Below are positions 23,901 through 35,765 of a stretch of 64,000 nt of DNA, piece after piece; within the stretch, counting starts at the first letter, position 1, and each line of letters opens with the position of its first letter. Made by a program: the position numbers and the translations under genes. This DNA comes from Ramazzottius varieornatus (lineage: Eukaryota; Tardigrada; Eutardigrada; Parachela; Ramazzottiidae), in contig BDGG01000010.1 of the NCBI GenBank assembly GCA_001949185.1, positions 166,469 to 230,468 on the forward strand, read 5' to 3'. The notes under the pieces were generated by a model that was not told where the DNA came from, did not search any database, and worked only from the letters and a program-made list of their open reading frames with translations.

Positions 23901-24131
23901 ACATTGCGAACAATCTATATGATAGGCAACCACAGGAAACTGTTTTCGTATGTACAGTTGGGTTTGTTCGTACTGTAACATCCATGAGTTGAATGTTATA
24001 AACGCAATTTCGGTAATGTATTCCTTAAATTCGCGAATTCATGTTTTCCTTCCCGATTTCTGTTTGGTCTTTATTATTGCACATGATCTTGACTGCCACA
24101 GATTGATTGTACTTTCGGGTCAGACGATGAG
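20954..24131. other. gene-poor stretch between P-like relic and hAT B
   Basis: No supported gene. It contains an assembly gap at 23722-23771 with a lone N at 23701, and a short segment at 23155-23225 resembling the interior of the MITE at 2521-2710. Ends of the P-like element and the left end of hAT B should lie here but were not located. Confidence 0.5.
23722..23771. other. assembly gap (50 N)
   Basis: Fifty N, plus a single ambiguous base at 23701. Sequence on either side shows no shared gene. Confidence 0.99.
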
Positions 24132-26326
24132 ATGGAAGACATTGCCGAAGAGGAGGAGATCGATCTCACAAGCGCCGGAATTCCGCAGAAGAGAAAGAAA
24201 CACAATGTGACAGGAAAACCCAAAGCCGTAAAGCGTACAATCCGCAGCACTGAGCTGACCAGAGAGGAGGTGGTGAAAGGCATCGGAGATGGTGTTTACG
24301 ACAGAAAAGCGAATGACGGTGGAAGAAGTGAGATCTGGCGAGCATTTTCCAAAGTTGAGACAAGCGACACTAAAGAAGAACTCGACTTCGTGTCCTGCAA
24401 TAAATGTCATCATGTCTACTCTCATAAAGTAAACTCTGGAACGACGGCGTTGGCAAACCATGTGGTGAGTTGCAAAGGGAAAAGCGGCGGTCCAATGGAT
24501 GGCTATGTCAGAACCGTCGATGGGATATCCAGGAAAACCAGAAGATCGTTTCGGATGCTCTCGCTCAGTAAGTCTGAATTCAGAGTTAAATAATCATCGT
24601 AATCAGGCGTAATACGTGTTATGTACAGGTATTGTGCGATGGACTCAAGATTGTTTCGGGAATGTGAAGGAAAAGGATTCCAGAAAGTAATCGATGCTGT
24701 TATCTACGTAGCAAAGAGACACAAAGGTGTTCTGGAAGCGAAGGATATCATGCCCACGGCCAAGACTGTTAGCAGTCACGTCACAAGTCAAGTCCGCGCA
24801 CTGCGGGAAAAGGACGGGCCCAGAGTAAAAGATATCCTTCTGAACCGAGGTGGCTGCATCACATTGGATGGGTGGACCGAAGATTACGCCAAGACCAAGC
24901 ACATGGGGTTCAAACTGCATTACATTGAAGATTATGTTCTCAAAAAGCAGCTTCTATCAATATCCGAACACGACTGTTCTAAAAGTCAGGAAGGTGAGAA
25001 ATAATGTCAAACGAGATATTTCTTATAACCAAATACGCAATATATTTATACTACTTTATTATTTCAGCTGAAGAAATACGAGAGTTTGTAGTCAAGAAGC
25101 TTTCTGAATTCAGTTTATCGGAGGAGGATTGCAAGAAAGTGACATTCGTCAGTGATGCGGCGCCGAACATGATGAAAACATTCAACCTCAACAATCGAGC
25201 ACTTATGAAGCGCATTAGCTGTGCTTGCCACATGCTGAACACTTGTCTTGCGAATGCAGTGAACCGTCGACCCAATTCCCAATCCAAACTCAGTGACGAT
25301 GGACTACCAGTGCTGAAGTTGTTTCAGCAATGCAAAGAGCTGGTGACCTACTGTAAGCAAGCTTACCTGTTTCGAGAGTTGTCAGCAGCTCCCAAGCAAT
25401 CTGTCGATACTCGATGGAATTCCAGCTTGGACATGCGAGACTCAATCATTCGACTTTATGAAGAATCAGGAGACCTTCTTCAAGCACGGGACGAAAAAGA
25501 TAAGCTACCGGGACCGCTAGGTTTTCTGCAGGCTGTTGCAGATCTTTCGCCGCCTTTCAAGAAGCCCTAAGCGCAGCCACGAGTCCAACCTTACAGTTGG
25601 TCGTAGAACACTTTCTCGAAATACGAATTCATGTGAAGGACGCCCATGCGCCGGAGTATCATGATCTGCCTCAGTACAGAGCACTTCAAGCTTATCAGGT
25701 ACATTAAGTTTTGTGAACTCAGATAGATAGTTGCTCAATTATTGATTCAAGTTTTCAATCCACAGGTTCAACTTCAAAAATGTGCTGAAGCCAAGCTTAC
25801 TGTCGACGAGTACCACAAAGTAGCAGTCTTTTTGGATCCAGCCATGAAAGACCTGTTGATGTTCGAAGGTCAAGACAAAGAAGCTGTTCTAAACAGTGTT
25901 CGTCGGTTAAGCGGTGACACCACTTTGAGTAGTTCCCGGAATCCAAACAAAGATGAGTCCACTGCTACCGCGTCTGAATTCAGCAAATTTCGTCGATATG
26001 CCAGCGTGAAGGAGACCAACAACTACACCGATGAGATCGCGCTTTAATTGAGCCTACCGCCGCGGCCCAGTACAAAGACAATGCTTCAGTTTTGGAAGGA
26101 ACATGCAAGTGATCTACCGAAGCTTTACGCGCTAGCCCTCAATATCTTTGCCATACAGGCATCAAGTGCGTCGTCCGAAAGATTGTTCAGTGATGCGGGT
26201 AATATTTTTACTGATAAACGTACTATGCTTGGAAGTGAAAAGCTTGATGACTTGTTGTACTTGAAATGGAATTTGGAGTTTGTTGTATCAGAGCCAATAG
26301 TCTCTACCGTCAAGGCTAAGACTTGA
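24132..26326 (+). pseudogene. hAT-superfamily transposase B, decayed
   Basis: Four-exon hAT transposase relic, exons about 24132-24568, 24629-24993, 25068-25698 and 25766-26326. In order: acidic/basic N-terminus, BED-type finger (SEIWRAFSK, C-x2-C, H-x3-C), the block GCITLDGWTEDYAKTKHMGF, VTFVSDAAPNM and CACHMLN with DTRWNSS of the catalytic core, and the dimerisation block ASSERLFSDAGNIFTDKR. Breaks: a frame change near 24525 before the first donor, a frame change near 25550 where the frame must shift to reach FQEALSAATSPTLQLVVEHF, and an in-frame TAA at 26045-26047. It differs from hAT A in sequence and intron positions, so it is an independent family. Confidence 0.88.
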
Positions 26327-26365
26327 TAACTATGTTTCTTCCATAGTAGTTGCTTCTGAATTCAG
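24575..26365. repeat. four CTGAATTCAG palindromes within hAT B
   Basis: The 10-bp palindrome CTGAATTCAG occurs at 24575-24584 (intron 1), 25104-25113, 25974-25983 (both coding) and 26356-26365 (3' of the stop). The first and last are extended to TCTGAATTCAGA. Their spread over the element recalls the paired palindromes of hAT A. Confidence 0.6.
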
Positions 26366-26662
26366 ACTCGTTTACCTTGCCTGAAGTACCGCTCACTTCC
26401 GCTTTCGCGTCGGCATTAAAGGTTTACTGCCCGCTTTCGCCTTGAGATTACCAAAAATTATTCCGTACAGTCCAGCGTGGACAAGAAAATTTTGTGAAAT
26501 TCTGGTTTCCGCCAAGGAAAAGTTGAACGGTTCCCTACTCTCGGCCCGCTGTAGCCATAGACTTGACATGGGTGACCGGATTTGAACTAGTTCCGCTGTC
26601 GTTTCGGAACAACACTGCCTATAGTTCCGCTGCTTCGGAATCGCCTGGACCAAACTTCTTTT

Positions 26663-26840
26663 TGTGCGTGTACTGCGGGCAGGAAATGCCTAGGTCTCGA
26701 CTGGTTCAGTAAAACTGTGGTGCTGCTAGAGCGTGTGCATGTCTTCTCCCATTTTCTGTAGCGAGCTGTGTGACGAAACCCAATCTCATTGTAGGGCGCG
26801 ACAAGCATGCACAGACTTCGTGTGCTCTCACGCAGCCATG
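26663..26840. repeat. dispersed repeat family, copy 2 (also 8825-9005)
   Basis: Direct-orientation relative of 8825-9005, ending just before the hAT MITE at 26859. No coding potential. Confidence 0.6.
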
Positions 26841-26858
26841 AGCATTGGTGAGTGGGCT

Positions 26859-27111
26859 CAGAGGTTTTCCTGACCCATAGACCATGGCACATGAGCTACG
26901 GTGGACAGGTTACGGTCTTACGCGCTTAGCTCGTTACGTCACGATCAGCTGATCGGTGAACCAAGGTAGTAATGTGGCATTGCCGCTCATCAACCGTACA
27001 CCACACAGTCGGATTGGATGAGGTAGCGATCAGTCAGAATTCAGATTGGACGAAACGAAACCTGCCTATTGTAGCTCATGTGCCATGACCAATGGGACAA
27101 GAAAACTTCTG
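26859..27111. mobile_element. hAT-type MITE with 8-bp target duplication
   Basis: The element starts CAGAGGTTTTCC and ends GAAAACTTCTG. The inverted ends continue inward through CATGGCACATGAGCTAC on both sides (about 50 bp with mismatches). It is flanked by identical 8-bp repeats AGTGGGCT at 26851-26858 and 27112-27119. CAG-type termini and an 8-bp duplication are the hAT signature. With 253 bp and no ORF it is non-autonomous; its mobiliser is not identified, and hAT A and B are only candidates. Confidence 0.88.
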
Positions 27112-27119
27112 AGTGGGCT

Positions 27120-29549
27120 GGCCTTTTTCTACCTCTGCTCCAGTCAGTCATCAGACCGTTGTTCCATCTCTTCGTCGGTACGACATTTAGGACCTTCTTA
27201 AGTATTGTTTACAAATTCTGCCAGTAGGTTTCAAGCCTGCGCGTTGACCCCGCGAAAAGAAATCCTAGTCCAGACCCAAATAAGGAAGACTTTTCCGTTT
27301 TTCCGATTTTTGCCTCTGAGAAGCGGGCTAGGCGACTTTCCTGCAAATTTCACTATTCTGTGCAGCTAAGTTGGAGCCCTATGATGGTACTTTGAAGTTG
27401 TCGCATTACGGCTAAATTTTAGAAGGAGGAAAATGTTGTTTTCCGCTTGCAAAAACGACCTGCAAAGTGCGCCACTTTAGTAAGATAGAGAGGACTAAAT
27501 TTCACCCGCCTCATGGACTTCCTGAAACGCTCGGACAAGCTATCCAGTAGATTCACCAGGATGTGTGTTATCTTTAGCCGAGGTTGCTTGGGATTGAACT
27601 GTTGCATCTCCGGGAATGCAAGAACAGGTGTTAGAAAATTTGTTCGGATTCCATCCGAAAACGTTGGCAGCGCACGTTATCGGGAAGAATCGAAACTGGT
27701 TTTGAGACAGCTGAAGTCGGGGTATTGAACGGGACCATCGGCACGTTTGGAACAGAATTTGGGCACACGAGTTGTTTTTGTATAGGTGGTGGTATTTTCA
27801 AACATGACGACTTTCTTCGAGCGAATTTTCGAAGTCGACACGAGAAAAACTCGGATGTTAAGAAGCTGATCCGAGAGCCAAATGATAATAAACCATGATA
27901 GAAGAAGTTTGGGAGAAAATGCTTTGCGGGAACGGGAGAAAACAATTTTTGAAGTTGGTGTTAGGGAGAGAGTAACAAGTCGCACTGCCGCACCTGATCG
28001 TTCTTTCATTACGTAGGACTACGGCGCTTCTCGATCAGCGCAACCCGATACCAATGGCCAGGCTCGTGTAGTGTCCGGTGCCACGGTGGATAGGTAGGAG
28101 GGCTCGTAATATTTGCATGGGGACGACTGTCTGAACCAAGAGAGTCATCTGGACTGGAGTAGTGGGCTGTACTGTGGACATCAGCGGGTTGCGCCCCCTG
28201 AACCCCCCGCCAGCTCGCAGTCCGGCGCTTTGCGCCTCCTTTGCGTGGTCGTCCACCATGACGCCAGTTCGCCTGGGGTAGTGAGCTGTGGGGGGTTTAC
28301 AGTTGCTGTTCTCAGTGGTGCAGCTATTGGTCAAAAAACGTTTCCGAAATTGCGCACTGTCAAAATGGCTATGTGGTTCGAGCAGCAGCTGACTTGGCGA
28401 CATTGGTTTTGTGTGGCGGAAATCGGTGACAGTTGGCTGAGGTGGACCGTCGTGACTGCCTACCGAGCTGAGTAGGGTTTGCGAGTAGACGATTCTGGTC
28501 ATCCGGATCAAGTCCAATTAACTTTTCAGTACAGAGTTTGCGATTCTGAAAAAGCTCGAAAAATCCGATCTTCCATTGAAATCCGGACAGACTAATGAGG
28601 GCTTCGCATCGCTCGACCAGATTATAAAGCAAGAAACAGAAAAACACAAAGAAACACAAAGAATCGCTCCTCACACTTGTATCTACTGTCTGATTGCATA
28701 CTAACAAGAAGATCATACGAGCGACATGCAGAGACCTGGGTGCCATTTCCACAAAAAATTGCCAGAACGACTACCTTAGACGAATTTTCATGCTACAGGA
28801 CTTCAGTGTGACGTCAAAACTTTTTCAGTTAAAAATTCGAGCACCTTCAGACTTTCCCGACGTAGCCCACTGACCAATGGTCAGACGGCCAAATGGATGC
28901 CATAATCTGGTTGCTCGATGTTTGTTATCGCAGTAGCAGTTGAGGATTGCCCCTGGGGTGCCAAAACTTCAAAACCGTTTCCTGAACAATCGTGTTATTG
29001 GTCAATGTTCCGGAAATTGGGCTGCCGAAATCCATGTATGTCTGTTTACCCAACCGGTCTACGCCTACGAGAAAAAAGAACCAGATTTGTTCAGTTAAGT
29101 AAAAAATACGGCAGATGACAATTCCAGAACTCAAAACAAGGCCTAAAGCGCCTGTTCGAGGTCTCCGCAGGTCGCTTCCCGACGGAAGCAACGATTAAAA
29201 CGATTCTTCCTATTCTCAACAGCTAGGGGACTTTTTACTCTTCCCAGTGCTGGTTTTTCATTCTTCGGGACGTTCAGGTCACGTAACGGTGCGCCCAAAA
29301 CAGGCTAGGTTTGGACCTTGACGGATTGAGACCTGCCAGTTGATTTGTTGATCAAGTCTGCGGAAAGCCAGCCGACCGAGTAGACCAGAACTTTATCACT
29401 GAGATACAGTTTAAACTTTGCAAATTGGAGTAGAGCGGCGGAAGATACTGTTTTTTGACTGAAGGATTAGAGGGGGTAAGTCACATAGGGGAGTCAGTGA
29501 CTTGCATGTGCAGAAAGATTTAATATCAATAAGGACTCCAATCAGAAGT
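27120..29549. other. gene-poor stretch before GPCR 2
   Basis: No supported gene. Long open frames around 28035-28517 lack domains and coincide with a G/C-rich low-complexity patch (GCGCCCCCTGAACCCCCC at about 28190). Nothing else of note was recognised. Confidence 0.45.
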
Positions 29550-31326
29550 TCAGTCATGAGTACAGTGTGGTCTGTGCATTTCGGGGCAAGGCGAATTCAG
29601 AGTTCGCGCGTGCAGCAGGGTTAACCTTCTGAAAGTCAAAGCTTTCTTAACGCATTCGCGAAAACGTTTGGACAAGAGGGCGTACAGGAACGGATTAACA
29701 CAGCAGTTGAGAAAGATCATGCATTTGGAGAACAGGGCATACCACAAGTCCAGCCACGGCTCTTCAACCAAACTGTTGTAAATCAGCAGACCACGGAAGG
29801 GTAACCAGCAAACCGCGAATAGCAACACTGTCGCTACCAATATGCGAAGACTCTGCAGACGAAGCCAATATTAACAAGTTTGCAAGACATGCAGTTTGAA
29901 GGTGGGTCCTTACCTGAGCAACATTACGCCGCGTATTAGGTCTGCCGCGTGGTGTGACACTATGGATTATCTGCGGGCTCGGTTGTCCGTTCCTCTCAGA
30001 CAGTGTGCGTGTCGCACTTGTCACAAGCGTGGCGCCGTGATCGCGGTCCGCGAAAGACTCATTGCGTGATAAGTGGTGTTCCGGTGTGCTTCTGGGCTTT
30101 CGTACAAATTTCCGGTTGCTGGATGGGTAGGGTTTCATCGAGTTTTCCATCTCCAGTCCCTGATGAATCATACTGACAGGGCCCAGCTCGTCTGGAAGGC
30201 TTCGTAGTACTCTTCCAATGTTCCAGTAGACAAACATGGCTTGGATCAGAGGTACCACGTAGAGCAGTACCAAGTCGGTGGTAAAAAGGCCGGTGTATAA
30301 ACTCTGTGTCAGAGTCAACTGACAATGATACGATCCAGCAAAAATCTCGTCTTCCAGGACTTGTGCCAGTCCCAACCAGGGACTACAGTAGAGAAAACCG
30401 AGCACCCAACAACCAGCAATGATCTTGCGACTGCGTTCTACTGTGCACAGTTTCTGAGCCAGGAACGGACGGCACGTTGCGATGTATCTTTCAAGAGTGA
30501 ATGCCATCATGCTGTAAGATATCAACGATTATTTATGCAGAAAGTTGCATGGCTTCGTACCAGTGCCAGATCTTTCAAGCGTCTGACTTATCGGCTTGTT
30601 ATCATAGTAGACAATGTACCTACCCGGGCTTCGACGGGATACAGTTATTTGTCTGGGGGCTTACCTCAAAGTGCCGACATTGATGCAGAAAAAATTCATG
30701 AAAACAAAAGCCGCACAGACAAATGATGTCGAGTACCAAAGCCCGCTGGATATAGTGTAGCTGTTAGAAGGAAGAAAAACGTGTTACAAAGAGCATACCG
30801 CATGAAAATCGATGACATCGGAAGTAACGACCATAAAAGCCTGATCAATGCAAATTCAGTGAGAGCACAGAGGCGTGACTTACACGAGACCTTCCGGAAC
30901 GACAGTGCATATCACCAACAGATCCGCGCACGCTAGAGATGTCTACAAAATCAGAAAACGTGTCCGTCGACAACATTAATTCTAGCCACTTGGGCCAGTA
31001 AACATTACTAAACATAGCCTGATTAGCGGGATGAGATGTGCACATGGAATGCGTTACGGTAGCAGAATCTTTGATAGTGAACCATAATGGTGACACCATT
31101 AACTTACGAGATAAGCGTAGGCGGAAGTGTGCAGGGAATTGGAAACATAGATGGTGAAGATAACGATGGAGTTCCCGGTGATTCCCAGCAGAAAGATAAT
31201 GGAGTAAGCCACAGTAGCCACGATTCGGTAGCGTACTCCGAAAGGTTCAAAGTAGTAGATTGGTTCTTCAGTTTCATTGTTGGCGCTTGTCTCGTTGGAG
31301 ACTTCGAAACTATCGTTCCAGGACAT
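29550..31326 (-). CDS. thyrotropin-releasing-hormone-receptor-like GPCR 2
   Basis: Paralogue of GPCR 1, a class A peptide receptor. Exons 31108-31326, 30884-30942, 30665-30760, 29914-30511 and 29550-29852 join in frame to 424 codons. Exons 2 and 3 are 59 and 96 bases in both genes, and all phases agree. Features: N-terminus with N-glycosylation sites (NET twice), TM1 GITGNS, TM2 SLACADLLVICTVVPEG, TM3 to FTLERY, long third loop, TM6 CWLPFRG, TM7 NPFLY and a longer C-tail than GPCR 1. The introns here are compact (tens to about 170 bases), giving a 1.8-kb gene against 6 kb for GPCR 1, so this copy shows the ancestral compact form. No disabling change is seen. Ligand unknown. Confidence 0.92.
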
Positions 31327-31594
31327 TGTAACCTCGAGTGTGTTCAGTTCAGATCGGTTACAGCATCAGCGAACATCCAGTCCGCGAGGTGTCCGTCCAT
31401 TCTACTTCCTTGTCGCCGCAGAAAAAAACACATACACGTGGACAAATGGAATTTAGGCGTCATAAGAGAGGGAACAGATGTAATAGATACATCATCCTCA
31501 GAAAGTGTTTCCGACAATCCATCTTTGGATGACGGTGTCGGATGAACAGGGTACTGAACGCCTACACTTGTAGCCGGCGCACTTACCACCCTAT

Positions 31595-32547
31595 CAGTGT
31601 TAGATTAATTTCGCTCCCAAATTTAGTTACAGTTTTATCCCAGGGTAAAATATTTAAATTTTAAGGTTTAAAGCTTTAGTTCAGACGATTCATTTTTGCT
31701 CCCGGCCAATTTAGTTTTTTTTCGTTCGAATGCAATTTACTCCCTTGAATTCTAGTTTTACTTAAGAAATGTAGTTTTAGTCCCAGGGAGCTTACTTTTA
31801 GTCTTGATAGAGTTAATTTACTCTCTCGTTAACAGGTATTTACTGTCAAAAATCCTTTCTTTCTGAACACATTCAAAGGCCTTGAAAAGTGAAGAAACAA
31901 ATTGAAAACTACGATAAACCGAGTTCCGCTCTTTGAATTATTGTGTTAGCGTCTGCAAACTAGTTTTATCCATACTAAACTTAATATCATAGTTGAAACA
32001 AGATAGAAGCTCATCTTTCCCATCTTCTTTTTGCTTCAAAGCAAAAATCTGAATCTTAACTCCGATTTTGGTCCACGCGATTTTGGTAGTTTTCCTCTCA
32101 TGAAATTCAGTTTTACTCCCAGCCTTTGCATCTTACTCTCTGGAATTTAGATTATACTCTTAAAATTCAGTTTTACTCTTAAGGGTTTCCCTTACTGCAT
32201 TACCTCTAAGGTTTCGCGCAGTCATGTGACAGATCAGTGAATTACACCCGGGACCCATATCACTGATTGTTTGATTGTGGCACATTGCTGCGCCTGATTG
32301 GCCAGGAATTTTTGATTGATGGCAGTGAAATGTTTTATCCCTCCATGCAATATTTACTGCCGTGTCACGTGGCTGCGCGAAACCTTAGAGGCAATACAGA
32401 ACACTCCCAACTTTCCTGTTTTACTCCACTTAGGCCACAATTTCGCCCTCGGCTTTCAGTTTTACTCTGTTTTACTCCAGGGAGAAGATTGTAACTAAAA
32501 AAAGAGTAAATCGAATTAGCTCTAGAGTATAACTAAATACAACACTG
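31595..32547. mobile_element. non-autonomous element built from repeated AGTTTTACTC motifs
   Basis: About 950 bp filled with degenerate copies of (T/C)AGTTTTACTC(C/T), roughly fifteen on the plus strand (for example near 31752, 32107, 32168, 32419, 32455, 32465) and a few inverted at the right end. The ends look inverted: the left begins CAGTGTTAGATTAATTTCGC and the right, read inverse, CAGTGTTGTATTTAG. Flanking 8-mers CACCCTAT and CACCGTGT agree at 5 of 8 positions, a possible decayed hAT target duplication. There is no ORF of note. The boundaries are inferred. Confidence 0.5.
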
Positions 32548-33389
32548 CACCGTGTTACCTAATTGGAGATAATAAGTGTGCCGACGTTTGGTAGCAAGTA
32601 CGACGACCTTTGGCAAATAACTACAGTAGTAAGTAGGACCACCTTCACGAAACAGTCACCTTCTTTCCCACATCTTACGGTGTATGTAGCACAACGTGGA
32701 TCACCAAACGGATGCGCATGTCATCTTAGAGGTATTCTCGGAAATAAATGACAGCTGAGACGACTTCGCTAAAAGACACAAATGTCCTAAAAATCTTCGC
32801 AACCCCACACATGAATGGAATATCGGTGATGATCAACGTAAGCTGGATTAACTGTCTCCTAGGTCGGCGGTATACTGCGTCAAAATTTCAGATCAGTGGA
32901 AGACACATAAGTTAACACCTTCAGCACCCCGAGATTTCGGGCTTTGAGAATACCAGGTGGAAAAGTCACTTTCGCCTTTTTCTAACTGGTCGACATTGGG
33001 GGCGTCGCCAAATAGGACCAGTCACCACCGTTTCGGTTGGCCGAGATACAAGAATATGATGTACAGTGCGCCACCTATCAGCTTGAAACGGCCAACCTTC
33101 ATGTTTTTCTCTTGATCACCGGACAAATCATTTCTTGAAACTGAAACATTTGCTAGATGGACAAATGTTTGAGCTCGAACTACATTTTTTTGGCGACATT
33201 GGCTCAACCGAGAGCCTGACTGAAAAATAATTTGCTGGCAAGGACTAGATTTCTATGGAGAACGGAAAGCATTCCAGATAGTTTTGTAGATACACTGTCC
33301 AGTGGCTGCTAGTTGGAGGTTGGAGGGAAGTTGATTCTCCAGGCAAAGGGGGAAAAACGAGGAACAAAATTTAAACTGGAATCTCGCTA

Positions 33390-33605
33390 CTCATGGATGC
33401 CGTCTGCCGTACGAAGTCCATGCCATGATCCCAGGAGAGATGCACTTCAACCCCAAAACAGCTGATCCCAAATAAACTTTCGGACCCCGGTACAAAAGCA
33501 CTGGCGGACCCTCGAGCTTAAGCACACAGTTCCAAGGGCACACCTCCTGCGACGGATCATGGCACGGACGTTTTGACTGGCGGCATCTATCTCGCCACTT
33601 ATACA
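33390..33605. repeat. direct repeat copy A (pairs with 35766-35975)
   Basis: About 210 bases, alignable with 35766-35975 in the same orientation. Shared blocks include ATCATGGATGCCG-type starts, TACGAAGT, CATGATCC, AGGAGAG, GATCATGGCACG and TTTTTGACTG-type ends. The two copies flank a 2.2-kb interval holding a possible integrase trace, so they could be decayed LTR parts or just two dispersed copies. Confidence 0.55.
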
Positions 33606-33742
33606 CCAATATGGGCCGGGACATTGAAGTGAGTTTACCACTCGGTGCTCAAAGTGTTAATGAAAGATGGGTTGCATTGGCACGAAATAAGTACCAAAAA
33701 TAATGTCAAAGACTGTTCAAATCTGCACACCGCAGAAGACTA

Positions 33743-33774
33743 TTGAAAGATCCTTTCTAGAAAGGATCTTTCAA
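33743..33774. repeat. perfect 32-bp palindrome
   Basis: TTGAAAGATCCTTTCT followed directly by its exact reverse complement, with no loop. It can form a cruciform. No gene context. Confidence 0.9.
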
Positions 33775-34199
33775 ATGCCGGTGAGTCGGCGATGTCGAAC
33801 TTACTGTACTTCGAGGCGTCTGAAACCAAGGCAAATCCGGATTCAAAGACGTACGGAGAGTCGATGAAGTTTGCACGAAGATACTTGATAACTGCGCACC
33901 GGCGAACCACGAAAAGGCTCTTGCTATATCAGAACAGGGAAGATATGATGTTTAATCTGTGTGGAGCTCTCACCACATGTCAGGCACTTTCTTCCTCTAA
34001 GTTGATGAATCTTGCTTCCGCTTCAGAGCTTCCCCACTCAAAGTACCGGCACCATGTATGAGCAGCCAGGCCCAATCAATGGTATTGCCCGGATGTGAGT
34101 CTCAGGGGACCGCACTTCTTTTAAGATCATGACGATCAAACAGACGGAGTAGACGAAAGGTCAATGGGCGATATCATAATCAATTGTTTCTTCGAAAAT

Positions 34200-34540
34200 C
34201 AAGACTCCGCTTTCAGTTTGAGGACTTTCGCTTGCGGGAGGGAGGCACCAAAGAGTACTTGAAATTCGACGCCGGAGCTCACTTCTGTGCGGATGATTTT
34301 ACACAGTGCGACACAATTTAGTCTGTAATCTAGATCGGGAAGGCCCGAAAGATCGTACGGATGGCATAGGCACCAATTCCAGCCCGATGATTACCCTGTG
34401 CAATGCGATCAAGGCATCGGCATAACTTTTTGGCGTGTCGGACAGAAAAGCTAATGTGTACTTGCTACCACAGATCAAAGGGCGCAGTATAATTAGAACG
34501 GAAATCCCAGGTACGATCGTACCAAAAAGGCCTCCCACAC
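34200..34540 (-). pseudogene. possible Ty1/copia-like integrase remnant
   Basis: Read leftward, the frame from about 34538 gives GSKYTLAFLSDTPKSYADAL, resembling the first catalytic-aspartate block of copia integrases (ryf-tFiDDysR). About 75 codons later, after stops, KIIRTEVSSGVEFQ recalls the iRtDnGgEF block. The D-to-E and D-to-S changes and stops mean a dead fragment if real. The resemblance is short and from memory, so weak. Flanking direct repeats at 33390 and 35766 would fit an LTR element. Confidence 0.3.
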
Positions 34541-35298
34541 GTCAGAGACTCGTCGCTTTAGTGGAAAAGACACCGAACTCATGCGCGGGAAAGTATCTAT
34601 TTGTAAAGTCCGAGGATGCGGGATCGATGGTTTTCGACTTGTAATGCGTTCTGCCCGTCTGTGTAATTTCAGGCTGGCGTTGTCAATTACATGACATGGT
34701 ACAGCGAACGAAGCTGGGTTCCCGCTACAACACACTGACGTGAGCTATAATTAAATATTTGCAAATGGAAACGGTTGCCCACGGATTAAGCAACGCTCCC
34801 GCGAAGATAATTTTGGTTGCTTTGTATTCACATTTCACCACCGCCAAGTTGGTCGTGAAGGCCAACTTGGAGACAGTAGCCCAGGCCGTTAGGATTTTTT
34901 TCTAGACGCACCGATGAAAACCAAATTTGTGTCGGGCTTAGGTTCGGTAGAGGAAACTCTCCTGAGTGTTTCAGTTTTTTTCTGAGCGGATGCTGGGCCG
35001 GGTATGTACCTCGAGTGAAACCAGGAAATCTAGAATACCACCAAAACCGCCGGAATCTTAGGGATTTTCTCCAGAGTTTATGGCTTTTCAGAGCGTGTCG
35101 AATTTCTGACAAATTAATTTCTGGTTTGGGAGGTATTTTTCCTGCATCAATCAGTTAACTTTGGTTAGCAATTTATATTTAAAGAGCCGGAAATTAATGT
35201 GAATCAGAGTCCGAGTCTAACCTTCAGCTCAGACCGTGTGCCTGTTAATCACTTTTGCGAATACGAGCAGACTTCCGATTTTTGTACGAGGAGGTGAA

Positions 35299-35409
35299 CC
35301 TAACTTTGTCCACTGCCTAAAAACTTTGTACACTACGTCACGAGTTACTCGTAGGCACTTCAGGCTTGTGACGTAGTGTACAAAGTTTTAGCCAGTAGAC
35401 ATAGTTAGG
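35299..35409. repeat. 43-bp near-perfect inverted repeat
   Basis: Arms 35299-35341 and 35368-35409 pair with few mismatches around a 26-base loop. The innermost pairing includes ACTTTGTACACTACGTCAC on the left. Likely a small foldback element. Confidence 0.85.
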
Positions 35410-35765
35410 ACCATTTCTGTTTCCCAACCAAATCTAACGAAACTTTTCATATAGCTGGAGTAGTAATGGCAGGGATGACCTATGCGGTTGATATCTATCT
35501 TTCTCTAATCTGAAACTTACGATAAAATTTATGCGGGAAACAACTGTGACTGCGCTGTTTCCTCAATCTTATTTACTGCTTCAGAGGAGTCTCAAATTAG
35601 TTCCGAGCTAGGTAAAAGATTAAACACCCTAAGTACTGCAACCATGGGCTTAGCCCATGCTTACAGTATCCAGGGCCACGGCTTCCGTGTGCTAGCTGAC
35701 AACACGCAGATCTAATTGAAGATCTGCCTTTTGCTAACTTGGAATTAACACCACACATCCCTATA

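Noticed and set aside
28035-28517. 160-codon minus-strand open frame
   Set aside because: Low-complexity G/C-rich segment, no domain, overlapping open frames on both strands; likely chance.
34299-35112. Several minus-strand open frames between the direct repeats
   Set aside because: Apart from the weak integrase-like block already listed at low confidence, they show no domain and are broken by stops.
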